Positions 35,342 through 45,267 of a DNA stretch of 64,000 nt are shown here, in pieces. The notes below the pieces were generated by a model that had not been told where the DNA came from, did not search any database, and saw only the letters and a program-made list of their open reading frames with translations. The position numbers were made by a program, and so were the translations under genes. The number at the start of each line of letters is the position of its first letter. The first letter of the stretch is position 1. This DNA comes from Pseudomonas fluorescens (GTDB taxonomy: Bacteria; Pseudomonadota; Gammaproteobacteria; Pseudomonadales; Pseudomonadaceae), in the NCBI RefSeq assembly GCF_001708445.1, contig NZ_CP015637.1, positions 4,899,001 to 4,963,000 of the forward strand. The letters are read 5' to 3'.

Positions 35342-36688
35342 GTGTTTTCCCAATTCGCCCTGCACGAACGCCTGCTCAAAGCCGTGGCCGAGCTTAAATT
35401 TGTCGAGCCTACGCCTGTGCAAGCAGCGGCCATCCCGCTCGCGCTCCAAGGGCGTGACCTGCGGGTGACGGCTCAAACCGGGAGTGGCAAGACTGCCGCT
35501 TTCGTCCTGCCGATTCTTAACCGCCTGATCGGCCCGGCCAAAGTCCGCGTCAGCATCAAGACGTTGATCCTGCTGCCGACCCGCGAGCTGGCCCAGCAGA
35601 CCCTGAAGGAAGTGGAGCGCTTCTCGCAATTCACCTTCATCAAGTCCGGCCTGATCACCGGTGGCGAAGACTTCAAGGTCCAGGCCGCCATGCTGCGCAA
35701 GGTGCCGGATATCCTGATCGGCACGCCGGGCCGCATGATCGAGCAGCTCAACGCTGGCAACCTCGACCTCAAGGAGGTCGAAGTGCTGGTGCTGGACGAA
35801 GCCGACCGCATGCTCGACATGGGTTTTGCCGACGACGTACAGCGCCTGGTGGGCGAGTGCGTCAATCGCCAGCAGACCATGCTGTTCTCCGCCACCACCG
35901 GTGGTTCGACCCTGCGCGACATGGTGGCCAAGGTCCTGAACAACCCTGAGCACCTGCAGGTCAACAACGTCAGCGACCTGAACGCGACCACGCGCCAGCA
36001 GATCATCACCGCTGACCACAATGTGCACAAAGAACAGATCCTCAACTGGCTGCTGGCCAATGAGACCTATCAGAAAGCCATTGTCTTCACGAATACCCGC
36101 GCTGCGGCCGATCGCATCTACGGTCGCCTGGTGGCGCAGGACTACAAGGCGTTCGTGCTGCACGGCGAGAAAGACCAGAAGGACCGCAAGCTGGCCATCG
36201 ATCGCCTCAAGGCCGGCGGCGTGAAGATCCTGGTGGCCACCGACGTCGCCGCCCGCGGCCTGGACGTGGACGGCCTGGACATGGTCATCAACTTCGACAT
36301 GCCCCGCAGCGGCGACGAATACGTGCACCGTATCGGCCGTACCGGGCGTGCGGGCAACGATGGCCTGGCGATCTCGCTGATCTGTCACGGCGACTGGAAC
36401 CTGATGTCGAGCATCGAGCGCTACCTCAAGCAGTCGTTCGAGCGTCGCACCATCAAGGAAGTCAAAGGCACCTACACCGGACCGAAGAAGGTCAAGGCGT
36501 CGGGCAAGGCCGTTGGCGTGAAGAAGAAAAAAGTCGACGCCAAGGGAGACAAGAAAAAGGCCGGCGCCAAGTCGCCGACCAAGCGCAAGATCACCAACCG
36601 GCCGAAGACCGACAACCTGTCGCTCGTCAGCAAGGACGGCATGGCACCGCTCAAGCGCCGCAAGCCAGAAGCGCCGGCTGCCGAGTAA
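35342..36688 (+). CDS. DEAD-box ATP-dependent RNA helicase
   Basis: 448 residues from a GTG (MFSQFALHERLLKAV) with GAGG upstream; the in-frame extension to 35318 is not needed. Motifs: Q-motif FVEPTPVQAAAIP, Walker A AQTGSGKT, PTRELAQQ, TPGRM, DEAD (VLDEADRMLDMGF), SAT, VFTNTRAAADRI, ATDVAARGLDV and HRIGRTGRAG. The C-terminal tail of about 70 residues is very Lys-rich, for RNA binding. It resembles RhlB/SrmB-like helicases of Pseudomonas but I would not fix the name. Likely role: RNA decay or ribosome assembly. It ends at a strong bidirectional terminator. Confidence 0.93.
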   Translation: MFSQFALHERLLKAVAELKFVEPTPVQAAAIPLALQGRDLRVTAQTGSGKTAAFVLPILNRLIGPAKVRVSIKTLILLPTRELAQQTLKEVERFSQFTFIKSGLITGGEDFKVQAAMLRKVPDILIGTPGRMIEQLNAGNLDLKEVEVLVLDEADRMLDMGFADDVQRLVGECVNRQQTMLFSATTGGSTLRDMVAKVLNNPEHLQVNNVSDLNATTRQQIITADHNVHKEQILNWLLANETYQKAIVFTNTRAAADRIYGRLVAQDYKAFVLHGEKDQKDRKLAIDRLKAGGVKILVATDVAARGLDVDGLDMVINFDMPRSGDEYVHRIGRTGRAGNDGLAISLICHGDWNLMSSIERYLKQSFERRTIKEVKGTYTGPKKVKASGKAVGVKKKKVDAKGDKKKAGAKSPTKRKITNRPKTDNLSLVSKDGMAPLKRRKPEAPAAE

Positions 36689-36707
36689 GGCAGGGGTGAA
36701 ATAAAAA

Positions 36708-36733
36708 AACCGGACGTTGTCCGGTTTTTTTTT
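36708..36733. terminator. bidirectional intrinsic terminator
   Basis: AACCGGAC-GTT-GTCCGGTT stem, preceded by seven A and followed by nine T. It serves the helicase gene on the plus strand and the small exported-protein gene on the minus strand. Confidence 0.92.
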
Positions 36734-36737
36734 GCCC

Positions 36738-37013
36738 TCAGTTTTTCGCCTTGGCGGCGGCCTCTTTCAATTCTTTGAGGCGGGCATCGATCAACTGGCA
36801 CTTGTCGGGGAACTCCGCGCTCTGGGTATCCAGGTCCATTTTCTGCAACTCGTCGTTCATCTCCTTGGCCTTGGAGGGGTTCTGTTCGGTGAGTTTCGCC
36901 ACTTCCTGCCCCAGCTGTTCGCGCTTGGCGGTCGCCTCGTCCGGCGTACAGGCCCAGGCGGGCAGGGCAGTGAGCAACGTGGCGGCAATGACCAGGTTCA
37001 TCAGGGTTTTCAT
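36738..37013 (-). CDS. small exported helical protein, unknown function
   Basis: 91 residues. The signal peptide (MKTLMNLVIAATLLTALPAWA) is followed by a mature part with two Cys (ACTPDEA and DKCQLID), probably one disulfide, and long amphipathic helices rich in Glu/Lys/Ala. This is a conserved type of Pseudomonas periplasmic protein without assigned role. The transcript ends at the shared terminator at 36,708. It is divergent from the 37,169 gene. Confidence 0.8.
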   Translation of the reverse strand: MKTLMNLVIAATLLTALPAWACTPDEATAKREQLGQEVAKLTEQNPSKAKEMNDELQKMDLDTQSAEFPDKCQLIDARLKELKEAAAKAKN

Positions 37014-37168
37014 ACTGCGACCTCCTTGGTGGTTATGTGCAGTTGAGGACGCGAACGTCTGGAAAGTTCAGAGAAATGACGCTCGTCCATTCGGCTGAAC
37101 GGCCAGTGACGCGGCGTGTCACACCTTGAGACGGGCTCCCTTTCCATCGGCCCGCAGGAGGAATCAGG

Positions 37169-37558
37169 ATGACGACTTACAACTGGGATTTGATCGAACG
37201 TCTGCTGCATGAAGTGCAGAACGGCGAGGGCAGCTTCGCCCCACGCAAGTACGCCGAAGAGGAAGCGGCCGAGAAGGCCACGGCGGGCGAGTCCACGGGC
37301 AACCTGGATGCGTTGAAAAAAACCGCTGCGGATTATGAAGCGCTGCTGTTCAAGCGCGGTTTTATTGAATCGCGACCTGAGGAAGAGGGCGGCAACGGCG
37401 AAAACTTTATCCTGACCGGGCTCGGCGCGCAGTTGCTGGCGCTGATCGACAGCTCTATTCCGGGCAATGATCACCCACGCCAAGTGCTGGATGAGCAGGC
37501 AGATGCGTTGGACCCGGCGACCTTTGCTGAAGTGGCGTCCAAGGCACAGATCGCTTGA
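37169..37558 (+). CDS. small winged-helix-like protein
   Basis: 129 residues; AGGAGG-type site (GCAGGAGGAATC) upstream of the ATG. MTTYNWDLIERLLHEVQNGE at the start and ENFILTGLGAQLLALIDSS near the C-terminus follow the pattern of DUF2513-like small winged-helix proteins, with an acidic Ala/Glu-rich middle. DNA binding is possible but not shown. It stands alone before copA. Confidence 0.65.
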   Translation: MTTYNWDLIERLLHEVQNGEGSFAPRKYAEEEAAEKATAGESTGNLDALKKTAADYEALLFKRGFIESRPEEEGGNGENFILTGLGAQLLALIDSSIPGNDHPRQVLDEQADALDPATFAEVASKAQIA

Positions 37559-37688
37559 ATCCCTCCATACCCGGCCCCTTCGCGCCGCCGGGTACGCCGA
37601 AGCTGTCAGATCGGTAATCTGCCGCTAAGGTTGCTGACAGCTGGCGCCGCCTAATCTGCAGCCATTCATCTCATGGACTTGAATCGGC

Positions 37689-39404
37689 ATGCATTCCACT
37701 ACCTCCAGACGAACCTTCGTCAAAGGCCTGGCCGCCGGCGGCTTGCTCGGTGGGCTCGGGCTGTGGCGCCCGCCGGTTTGGGCGCTGAGCAATCCCGACC
37801 ACCCCACCGTGCTGACGGGCAGCGAATTCGATCTGTTTATCGACCAGACGCCCGTCAACCTCAGCGGCCAACAGCGTACCGCGCTGACGATCAATGGCAG
37901 CCTGCCCGGCCCGCTGTTGCGCTGGCGCGAGGGCGACACCGTGACCCTGCGCGTGAAGAACCGGCTCAACGAGCCTACCTCGATCCACTGGCACGGCATC
38001 CTTCTGCCGTCCACCATGGACGGCGTGCCTGGCCTCAGTTTTGAGGGGATCGAACCGGGTGGGGTGTATGTCTACCAGTTCAAGGTCAAGCAGCATGGTA
38101 CCTATTGGTACCACAGCCATTCCGGGTTTCAGGAGCAACAGGGCGTGTACGGGCCTCTGGTCATCGATCCCAGGGAGCCGGAGCCGTTCAGTTGCCAGCG
38201 TGACTACGTCGTGATGCTGTCTGACTGGACCGACGAAGACCCCGTCGCGCTGATGAAGACCCTCAAGAAGCAGTCCGATTACTACAACCGGCACAAGCCC
38301 ACGGTGGGCGATTTTGTCCGCGATGCAGGCCAGCGCGGCTGGTCGGCTACCGTCGCCGATCGGCTGATGTGGGCGCGCATGAAGATGAATCCTACCGACC
38401 TCGCGGACGTCAGCGGCGAGACCTACACCTACCTGCTCAATGGCCAGCCGCCCGGTCGCAACTGGACCGGCTTGTTTGAGGCAGGGGAGAGAATTCGCCT
38501 GCGCTTTATCAACGGCTCGGCGATGACCTATTTCGATGTGCGCATTCCGGGGCTGAAGATGACCGTTATCGCCGCCGACGGCCAGCCGGTGCAACCGGTC
38601 AGCGTCGACGAGTTCCGCATTGCCGTGGCTGAAACCTTTGATGTGCTGGTCGAGCCCACTGCCGCCGCCTACACGCTGTTTGCCCAGTCGATGGACCGTA
38701 CGGGGTATGCCCGTGGCACGCTGGCCCGGCAGGCGGGGGCGGAGGCCTCAGTGCCGGCGCTTGATGCGCGCCCTTGGATAACCATGGACGACATGGGCAT
38801 GGGCGGCATGGACCACGGCGCCATGGGCGATATGCCGGATATGGAAGGCATGGACCACAGCGCCATGGGTTCGATGTCGATGCAGAGCCATCCGGCCAGC
38901 GAGCAGGACAACCCGCTGGTGGATATGCAGGCGATGAGCCCGATGCCCAAGCTCGACGACCCCGGCGTCGGCCTGCGTAACAATGGCCGGCGCGTCCTGG
39001 CCTATGCCGACCTGCGCAGCACCTTCGAAGACCCCGATGGCCGTGATCCCTCGCGTACGATCGAGTTGCACCTCACCGGGCATATGGAGAAGTTTGTCTG
39101 GTCATTCAATGGTGTGAAATTTTCCGCTGCCGAACCCTTGCAACTGACCTATGGCGAGCGGGTGCGACTGGTATTAGTCAACGACACCATGATGAGCCAC
39201 CCGATTCACCTGCATGGCCTGTGGAGCGACCTTGAAGATGAAAACGGCCAGTTCCAGGTGCGCAAACACACGATCGACATGCCACCGGGTACCCGGCGCA
39301 GTTACCGCGTGACGGCCGATGCTCTCGGCCGCTGGGCCTATCACTGCCACCTGCTGTACCACATGGAAATGGGCATGTTCCGTGAAGTTCGCGTGCATGA
39401 ATGA
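37689..39404 (+). CDS. copA: multicopper oxidase CopA (copper resistance)
   Basis: 571 residues, periplasmic. The N-terminus has a twin-arginine signal ([13 protein letters not shown]). Copper sites: IHWHG and YWYHSHSG in the first cupredoxin domain, SHPIHLHG and [13 protein letters not shown] at the C-terminus, giving the type 1 and the trinuclear centre ligands. A Met/His-rich stretch ([20 protein letters not shown] and onward, about 355-400) is the copper-binding region typical of Cop/Pco oxidases. It oxidises Cu(I) to the less toxic Cu(II). First gene of copABCD. No copRS regulator genes are adjacent. Confidence 0.96.
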   Translation: MHSTTSRRTFVKGLAAGGLLGGLGLWRPPVWALSNPDHPTVLTGSEFDLFIDQTPVNLSGQQRTALTINGSLPGPLLRWREGDTVTLRVKNRLNEPTSIHWHGILLPSTMDGVPGLSFEGIEPGGVYVYQFKVKQHGTYWYHSHSGFQEQQGVYGPLVIDPREPEPFSCQRDYVVMLSDWTDEDPVALMKTLKKQSDYYNRHKPTVGDFVRDAGQRGWSATVADRLMWARMKMNPTDLADVSGETYTYLLNGQPPGRNWTGLFEAGERIRLRFINGSAMTYFDVRIPGLKMTVIAADGQPVQPVSVDEFRIAVAETFDVLVEPTAAAYTLFAQSMDRTGYARGTLARQAGAEASVPALDARPWITMDDMGMGGMDHGAMGDMPDMEGMDHSAMGSMSMQSHPASEQDNPLVDMQAMSPMPKLDDPGVGLRNNGRRVLAYADLRSTFEDPDGRDPSRTIELHLTGHMEKFVWSFNGVKFSAAEPLQLTYGERVRLVLVNDTMMSHPIHLHGLWSDLEDENGQFQVRKHTIDMPPGTRRSYRVTADALGRWAYHCHLLYHMEMGMFREVRVHE

Positions 39405-39414
39405 GGAAGCGGGC

Positions 39415-40242
39415 ATGAACCATCGTGTTATATCGCTGTGCATCACGTTTGCCACATTAACCTGCGGCTCGCTGGTGTTGGCGGATGAACTTCAGGGCAT
39501 GAGCCCGGCGGCTTCGTCCGCACCCACCCAAAGCCGCACACCGATCCCGGTACTGACCGACGCCGATCGCGCAGCGGTCTATAACGCGCCTGGCGGGCAC
39601 AGTGTGCACGACAGCGCGATTCATTCGATGCTGCTGATCAACCAGTTGGAATGGCAAGGCGCCGACGATGGCAGTGCGCTGAACTGGGATATCAAGGGCT
39701 GGGCCGGCGGTGATATCGACCGACTGTGGCTGCGCAGCGAAGGCGAACGCAGCGCCGGCCGCACTGACAGCGCCGAAGCCCAGGTTTTGTGGGGGCACGC
39801 CATCAGCCCTTGGTGGGACTTGGTTGGCGGTGTGCGGCAGGATTTCAAACCCGGTCACAGCCAAAGCTGGGCAGCCTTTGGCATCCAGGGCATGGCGCTC
39901 TACAACTTTGAGGCCGAGGCGACGCTGTTTGTTGGCGAGTCGGGCCGCACCGCGGCCCGGCTGGAAGGCGACTACGACATTCTGCTGACCAACCGCCTGA
40001 TCCTGCAGCCGACCGCGGAACTCAACTTTTATGCGCAAAACGATCCGCAGCGCCGCGTGGGCTCAGGCCTTGCGGAAAGCGAATTGGGCCTGCGGTTGCG
40101 CTACGAGGTACGCCGAGAGTTTGCGCCTTACGTGGGGGTCAGTTGGAACCGCACCTATGGGCAGACAGCACAGTACGCCCGCGCGGAGGATGAAGACGTC
40201 AGCCAACTGCGCTGGCTGGTCGGTGTGCGCCTATGGTTTTGA
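39415..40242 (+). CDS. copB: outer-membrane copper resistance protein CopB
   Basis: 275 residues from the ATG at 39415 (AGGAA seven bases upstream); an ATG at 39397, overlapping copA, is the alternative. It has a signal peptide ending LVLADE, a short N-terminal linker with only modest Met content (copper-binding repeats reduced compared with P. syringae CopB), and an outer-membrane barrel ([35 protein letters not shown]) ending in GVRLWF with the terminal Phe. It is the partner of CopA in copper tolerance. Confidence 0.93.
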   Translation: MNHRVISLCITFATLTCGSLVLADELQGMSPAASSAPTQSRTPIPVLTDADRAAVYNAPGGHSVHDSAIHSMLLINQLEWQGADDGSALNWDIKGWAGGDIDRLWLRSEGERSAGRTDSAEAQVLWGHAISPWWDLVGGVRQDFKPGHSQSWAAFGIQGMALYNFEAEATLFVGESGRTAARLEGDYDILLTNRLILQPTAELNFYAQNDPQRRVGSGLAESELGLRLRYEVRREFAPYVGVSWNRTYGQTAQYARAEDEDVSQLRWLVGVRLWF

Positions 40243-40292
40243 CACTTTTCCTATACCTATAACTCGCCGCCTTGAGCGGCCTGGAGCCTTGC

Positions 40293-40679
40293 ATGTCTCT
40301 GTTGAAAACTGCGTTAGCGGGTGGTGCGCTGTGGGCCGGATTAATCCTCAGCCTGCCGGCCGCGGCCCATCCGAAATTGCTCTCGTCCATTCCAGCCGCT
40401 GGCACCCAGGGCACGCCGCCCGCGGTCATAGAGCTGCGCTTCTCGGAGAACCTGCTGACGCAGTTTTCCGGCGCCAAGCTGACCATGACCGATATGCCCG
40501 GCATGCCCAACTCGCCGATGCCGGTCAAGGCCAGTGTGGCAGCGAGCACCGATCCCAAAGTGATGTTGATCAAGCCGGCTTCCGTGCTGAGCACCGGTAC
40601 CTATCGGGTTGACTGGCGCGCGGTGTCGTCCGATACGCACCCGATCACCGGTAACGTAGTATTCAGCGTTCAGCCATGA
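40293..40679 (+). CDS. copC: periplasmic copper-binding protein CopC
   Basis: 128 residues. The signal peptide ends PAAAHPK, leaving His as the mature N-terminal residue, the expected Cu(II) ligand. A further His lies in SSDTHPITG. A Met-containing loop (MTDMPGMPNSPM) could hold Cu(I). A cupredoxin-like beta fold of about 100 residues carries copper to CopD. GGAG precedes the ATG. The stop overlaps the copD start by four bases (ATGA). Confidence 0.95.
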   Translation: MSLLKTALAGGALWAGLILSLPAAAHPKLLSSIPAAGTQGTPPAVIELRFSENLLTQFSGAKLTMTDMPGMPNSPMPVKASVAASTDPKVMLIKPASVLSTGTYRVDWRAVSSDTHPITGNVVFSVQP

Positions 40680-41557
40680 GTGAATTGAGCCAAGTCGCCC
40701 TGCGGTTTGCCCTCTATCTTGACCTGATGTTGTTGTTTGGCTTCGGGCTCTTTGGGCTTTACGGGCTGAACGCTTCGCAGCGCACGCTACTGAACTTCAA
40801 GAGGCTGATGGGGTGGACGGCGGGCCTGGGGGTGTTGTTGTCCGTGGCGTCGCTGCTGTCCATGACCCAGGCCATGAGTGGTGCCAGCGATTGGCAGGCG
40901 TTATGGCCACATTTGCAGATGATGCTCTGGCAGACCGACCTGGGTGTGGCCTGGTGCCTGCGTATCGTGGCGCTGGTCCTGGCAGGGTGTACTACCCGCT
41001 TGCTGCCGGCCACGGTGTTGGGGGGCGTCGCGCTCGTGACACTGGTCTGGAGTGGGCACGGCGTGATGCACGAAGGGATGCTGGGCGCGTGGCACATCAT
41101 CAGCGACGCGGCACATCTGCTGGCTGCGGGAGGCTGGGTCGGGGCGTTGGCGGCGTTTGGGCTGTTGTTGAGGCGCGCATTGTTTCGGGACCGTTATCGC
41201 GTCGAGGTGTTGGCCGGGGCACTTGCAGGGTTTGAGCGTATCGGCGCGGGATTCGTCGCGGTGCTGATCGTCACCGGTGGGGTCAATTATCTGTTGGTGG
41301 TGGGGCCGAACCTGGACGGCATCAACGGCAGTGTCTACGCGATCCTGTTGGGCCTGAAGCTCGGCGTTTTTAGCTTGATGCTGGGGCTGGCGGCACTCAA
41401 TCGTTTCCATCTGGTTCCGTTTCTGCAACGGTCCCTGGCGGCGGGCGACACTGCCGCTGCGGGCCGCGTGCTGCGGCGCAGCATGGCCCTGGAGTTCGGC
41501 GCGGTGGTATTGATCCTGGGGCTGGTGGCTTGGCTGGGAACCTTGGCGCCGGGCTAG
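40676..41557 (+). CDS. copD: copper resistance membrane protein CopD
   Basis: 293 residues with about eight membrane helices. The conserved His-bearing segments VWSGHGVMHEGMLG and LGAWHIISDAAHLLAAGGWVGAL are present. It is thought to move copper across the inner membrane with CopC. It overlaps copC by ATGA, so translation is coupled, and overlaps the convergent lipoprotein gene by four bases at the 3' end. Confidence 0.94.
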   Translation: MSELSQVALRFALYLDLMLLFGFGLFGLYGLNASQRTLLNFKRLMGWTAGLGVLLSVASLLSMTQAMSGASDWQALWPHLQMMLWQTDLGVAWCLRIVALVLAGCTTRLLPATVLGGVALVTLVWSGHGVMHEGMLGAWHIISDAAHLLAAGGWVGALAAFGLLLRRALFRDRYRVEVLAGALAGFERIGAGFVAVLIVTGGVNYLLVVGPNLDGINGSVYAILLGLKLGVFSLMLGLAALNRFHLVPFLQRSLAAGDTAAAGRVLRRSMALEFGAVVLILGLVAWLGTLAPG

Positions 41558-42420
41558 GGTTGCACGCTTTTCAGGCACTTGAGCGCCTGGAAGTCACTGC
41601 GGACCTTGTCGATTTTTTGCGAGAGTTTCAGCCGTTGCTGCACTGTGCTTTCAGCCGTCAGATCCACGAGCAGGCTACGGGCAGCTGTTTCAGTCTGGGC
41701 GTAGGCGACGCGATACTCTGGAGTCCATAGGCTTTCGCGGTTCACCAGCAATTGCTCGATTTTCTGCGGGAAATCGGCGCCGTCACGGTGTTGCACCGCT
41801 TCGATAAATTGCGCCTGCCAGCGGGCGCGGTTGCCGATCCACTGCTGGTTCTGTTCACCCAGGTCGATTGACCAGGTCATCACGCGGTTCTGCTGGCTGG
41901 CGCTGAGCGGGCCCATCCAGGTCTCCAGGCGCTTGTTCATGCGCTCGGCGCGTTCCTTGATCTGCTGGGGGAGGGGCGGCTTGAGGTATTCGTCCTGGCG
42001 TTTGCGCAGGTCTTTGGCCAGGGCTTGGTTCATGTCCTTGACCTGTTGGTCGTCCAGGCCTTGCAGCAATTGGATCGCTGACGGGGTGACCTGTTGCGCA
42101 ATCTCGGCAATCGCCTGCTTGGCTTCGACGGTGCGGGTCTGTAGTGCGGCGTCGGTGACCTGGTGGTTGTCGACCATCTGTTGCAGGCGGTCGAGCCAAT
42201 CCAGATAACCCGGCAATTGTGTGGTGCAGTGCCAGGCCAGGTGTTCCTTGAGTGTGTCGTTGAACCAGGTCTTTTGCCCGGGGGTCATGTCCAGGTAGTC
42301 ACTGAGGGTCCAGGGGATGATGACATCGAGATTGCGGTAGGCCAGGCCCACGCGATTGCAGCCGGCGAGCACCAGGCTCAGGGCCAGCAATACCAGCAGA
42401 AGTTTGAGCCGTTGCAGCAT
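41554..42420 (-). CDS. DUF6279-family lipoprotein
   Basis: 288 residues. The lipobox LSLVLAGC is at residues 14-21, so it is lipidated and membrane-anchored. The conserved start NRVGLAYRNLDVIIPWTLSDY followed by DMTPGQKTWF is typical of the DUF6279 family. The rest is helical and rich in Gln, Leu, Arg and Glu. No function is established; the helical pattern recalls periplasmic chaperone-like proteins. Confidence 0.82.
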   Translation of the reverse strand: MLQRLKLLLVLLALSLVLAGCNRVGLAYRNLDVIIPWTLSDYLDMTPGQKTWFNDTLKEHLAWHCTTQLPGYLDWLDRLQQMVDNHQVTDAALQTRTVEAKQAIAEIAQQVTPSAIQLLQGLDDQQVKDMNQALAKDLRKRQDEYLKPPLPQQIKERAERMNKRLETWMGPLSASQQNRVMTWSIDLGEQNQQWIGNRARWQAQFIEAVQHRDGADFPQKIEQLLVNRESLWTPEYRVAYAQTETAARSLLVDLTAESTVQQRLKLSQKIDKVRSDFQALKCLKSVQP

Positions 42421-42487
42421 GGGCGGGTCCTTGCGCGGGAGGGGGTTAGTGCATGTGAACCCGCGGCAGGCACCACAGTTCAGCCCA

Positions 42488-43210
42488 TCAATAAAACGAC
42501 CGCGCGGCCTTCAAGGTCAACAGGCCATCGCATTGCGAATTGTGTCCGGAGTAGGCCGAGCAATCGCTGCCGGTGAGGCTGGAGCCGCTGTAGATCAGGT
42601 CTAGGTCAATGCCTTTCCAGGCGCGGGAAAACTGCACCGACCAGTCGCTGAAACTGCTGATGGCGCCGCCTTCCACCGACGCTGGCGTACCCAGTTGATG
42701 GGTGGTGTACTTCATGCTGACACCAATGCCGAAAGGCTGGGTGCCGCTGAGGTCGGCAAACAGCGTGCTGTCCTGGCGGTCGGGGTCGTTGCTGAAGGAT
42801 GCACCGAAGCGGTTGCCCAACAGGTTCAGGCCACCGTAGAACTCCTGGCTGTTCCTGAGGCTGAGTGTGGGGTAGCTGTAGTGGATCAGCCCTACTTCGT
42901 AGCCGAGGGTCTGGTCGAAAGGATGTTTGAAGCCCATGTAGGAATCGACCTCGAGGTTGCTGGTCGATGACAGGCCCATGTTCGGGGAAAACTGGCCGAT
43001 GTACAGACCGCTGTCGTGACTGAGGTCCAGGCCGCCATGGAATGAATCACTGCCGGGCGATGTCGGCTTGACCAGGCCCTGGGCCATGCTGCGGCTGGGG
43101 GTGGTGCCCAATTTAAGGTCGAAGTCGCCCAATTCGCGCTGGAAGATCTGCGCTTGGGCAAGCGGGCTGGCGGCCAAGGCACTGACCAGGAAGATATAGG
43201 GTTTGAGCAT
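42488..43210 (-). CDS. TorF-like putative outer-membrane protein
   Basis: 240 residues with a signal peptide ending AQAQ. Barrel-like strands follow, with the family pattern HGGLDLSHDSGLYIGQFSPN, YMGFKHPF and VGLIHYSYP seen in TIGR02001 (TorF family) proteins, and terminal residues ARSFY. Function unknown. Encoded upstream of the DUF6279 lipoprotein on the same strand. Confidence 0.7.
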   Translation of the reverse strand: MLKPYIFLVSALAASPLAQAQIFQRELGDFDLKLGTTPSRSMAQGLVKPTSPGSDSFHGGLDLSHDSGLYIGQFSPNMGLSSTSNLEVDSYMGFKHPFDQTLGYEVGLIHYSYPTLSLRNSQEFYGGLNLLGNRFGASFSNDPDRQDSTLFADLSGTQPFGIGVSMKYTTHQLGTPASVEGGAISSFSDWSVQFSRAWKGIDLDLIYSGSSLTGSDCSAYSGHNSQCDGLLTLKAARSFY

Positions 43211-43416
43211 GCTTCACTCCATGAAAAGCGAGGAGCAGTGACGGAAAAATCGCGCAGATGCCCGTGCTAGACGTGTGCAAGCATACCGGCGAATGCCAGG
43301 CGATGAGTCCCGTTCGTCGATTAACGTATTAGAGGATCAGGCAGGCGGGTATTTCGGGCTCTAGTCCTAGCGCCTTGAAGGCAAGACGCTTAGGGACCAG
43401 GTGCGTTGCGCGGGGG

Positions 43417-43596
43417 TTACTTCTTGCCCAGGCTGATTTGCTTGGACGGGCCGAAAGTCTGGCCGCTCACGCCCTTGGCAATCTGCTGGATTTCGCCACC
43501 GGATTTGAGGAACGCAGCAATCTGGCTGTTGATCGATTCGCTGGTTTCAACGGCGGGAGCTGGCTTTGCTTTGCTGTTGGATGCTTTTACGCGCAT
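43417..43596 (-). CDS. small conserved Pseudomonas protein
   Basis: 59 residues from ATG 43596 (a GTG at 43605 is also possible). It has a basic Ala/Lys/Pro-rich N-terminus (MRVKASNSKAKPAPAVETSE), then SINSQIAAFLKSGGEIQQIAKG and VSGQTFGPSKQISLGKK. Its size and basic tail suggest a nucleic-acid-associated or ribosome-associated role, which is only a guess. It stands alone. Confidence 0.65.
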   Translation of the reverse strand: MRVKASNSKAKPAPAVETSESINSQIAAFLKSGGEIQQIAKGVSGQTFGPSKQISLGKK

Positions 43597-43918
43597 GGCG
43601 GCCACTAACCTGTAGAAAATTAACTTGGCCAGGCATCGTACAGGAAATACTTGACAATTGCTTGGTAAATATCCCCTTGGAATTATAAGTGGGCTGGAAA
43701 ATCAGCTGGTTTTAACTTTGCAATAAGCGCCTAACTGACTGTTTTAACTCGTAACGCTGGGGGTGAAATGGCCGTTGTGCCGTGGAGCAATCGAGCTGTT
43801 TGATCTGACGAGCGGGGCGCTGCCAGTAGAACGCCATGCCAGCCGCGATTTTTCAGGCGCGCGCGCGTGCTGCACGCAACTCGGGTAGAATGCCGCCCAC
43901 GCAATGAGGGTATTGGAA
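43597..43918. other. 322-base intergenic region
   Basis: No gene seen. It separates the small minus-strand gene from cvfB and is AT-rich at 43,610-43,750, consistent with divergent promoters. A TTGACA occurs near 43,652, but I cannot pair it with a convincing -10 box. Confidence 0.4.
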
Positions 43919-44755
43919 ATGGCTTTAGTCGGGCGCTACAACAGCTTGCAAGTGGTTAAACACACTAACTTTGGTTTGTACTTGGATGGTGCGCAAGATG
44001 GCGAAATCCTCTTGCCTAATCGTTACATCCCCAAAGATATTCCCAGTGAAGATGAAGACTGGCTTAACGTTTTCATCTATCTGGACAGCGATGACAAACT
44101 TATCGCCACCACCGAAAAACCGAAAGTTCAAGTCGGCGAATTTGCCAGTTTGAAAGTCGTCGAAGTCAACAGTATTGGTGTGTTCCTTGATTGGGGCTTG
44201 CCCAAGGACCTGTTGCTGCCGTATTCGGAAGAAAAGCGCCAGTTGAGCGCCGGTGAATATTGCGTGGTGCACGTCTACCTCGATAAGCACACCAAGCGCA
44301 TCACGGCGACTGCACGCCTGGACCGTTACCTGGACAAGACGCCGGCCAACTACCAGGTGGGCCAGGAGGTCGATCTGCTGGTGGCCGAAGCCACCGACAT
44401 GGGTTTCAAGGCGATTATCAACAACAAGCACTGGGGCTTGATTCACAAGAACGAAGTGTTCAAGTTCCTGCGCCCGGGCAAGGAAGAGAAGGGCTTTATC
44501 AAGGAGATCCGCGCCGATGGCAATATCAGCCTGAGCCTGCAGCCGGTTGGCCAGGAAGCGGCCTCCAGCCTGAACTCGAAGATCCTCGCCAAGTTGCGTG
44601 AAAACAACGGCAGCCTGCCGGTCAGCGACAAGAGCGACCCGGCGGTGATCAGCAACTTGTTTGGCGTGAGCAAGGGCAACTTCAAGAAAGCCATTGGTGC
44701 ACTCTACAAGCAGGGCCAGATTGTGATTCACGCGGATCGCATTGAACTAAGCTGA
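43919..44755 (+). CDS. CvfB-like S1-domain RNA-binding protein
   Basis: 278 residues from the ATG at 43919. Tandem S1-type folds: VGRYNSLQVVKHTNFGLYLDG, FASLKVVEVNSIGVFLDWGL, and VDLLVAEATDMGFKAIINNKHWGLIHKNEVF. A C-terminal winged helix follows (PAVISNLFGVSKGNFKKAIGAL). This three-S1-plus-winged-helix order is that of CvfB, which binds RNA and affects virulence gene expression in staphylococci. The role in Pseudomonas is not established. Confidence 0.9.
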   Translation: MALVGRYNSLQVVKHTNFGLYLDGAQDGEILLPNRYIPKDIPSEDEDWLNVFIYLDSDDKLIATTEKPKVQVGEFASLKVVEVNSIGVFLDWGLPKDLLLPYSEEKRQLSAGEYCVVHVYLDKHTKRITATARLDRYLDKTPANYQVGQEVDLLVAEATDMGFKAIINNKHWGLIHKNEVFKFLRPGKEEKGFIKEIRADGNISLSLQPVGQEAASSLNSKILAKLRENNGSLPVSDKSDPAVISNLFGVSKGNFKKAIGALYKQGQIVIHADRIELS

Positions 44756-44772
44756 GTTCGCTTGGCTCTCTG

Positions 44773-44855
44773 GTAGGAGCGAGCGTGCTCGCGAAAAAGG
44801 TACATCCGACGCAGCGATGCGCTTGGAATACATTCGCGAGCACGCTCGCTCCTAC
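44773..44855. repeat. REP pair (GTAGGAGCGAGC type)
   Basis: GTAGGAGCGAGCGTGCTCGC (44773 onward, arm to 44795) and its complement (44833-44855), separated by 37 bases. A third REP subtype in the window. It lies immediately upstream of the DUF2177 gene, so its downstream arm sits just before that gene's ribosome site. Confidence 0.9.
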
Positions 44856-44868
44856 AGAGGTTGTATCA

Positions 44869-45267
44869 ATGTCCAAGACGTCTGTCTTCGCCTACCTCGG
44901 CACCTTGTTCGCCTTTCTGGTGCTCGACGGCCTCTGGCTCGGCGTCCTTATGGGCCCGACCTACAAATCCCTGCTGGGCCCACTGATGCTTGATCAGCCT
45001 CGCCTGTTGCCCGCCGTGCTGTTCTATCTCCTGTACGCCATCGGTTGCGTGGTCTTGGTGGTCCTTCCCAGCGCAAGCTGGCAACGCGCGGCGCGCCTGG
45101 GTGCTTTGCTCGGCCTGGTGGCCTATGGCACCTATGACCTGAGCAATTGGGCCACGCTGCAAGGCTGGTCGGCCGGCTTGGCGGTGATGGACATGGCGTG
45201 GGGCACTCTTCTGACCGCGGCGTGCTGCACGGTCGGGCACTTGTGTGCACATCGAGTGCACCGGTGA
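44869..45267 (+). CDS. DUF2177-family membrane protein
   Basis: 132 residues with four hydrophobic helices. The signature FLVLDGLWLGVLMGPTYKS at the start and GTYDLSNWATLQGW with MDMAWGTLLTA near the end are those of DUF2177. AGAGG lies before the ATG. Function unknown. Upstream frame extension into the REP pair is rejected. Confidence 0.85.
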   Translation: MSKTSVFAYLGTLFAFLVLDGLWLGVLMGPTYKSLLGPLMLDQPRLLPAVLFYLLYAIGCVVLVVLPSASWQRAARLGALLGLVAYGTYDLSNWATLQGWSAGLAVMDMAWGTLLTAACCTVGHLCAHRVHR

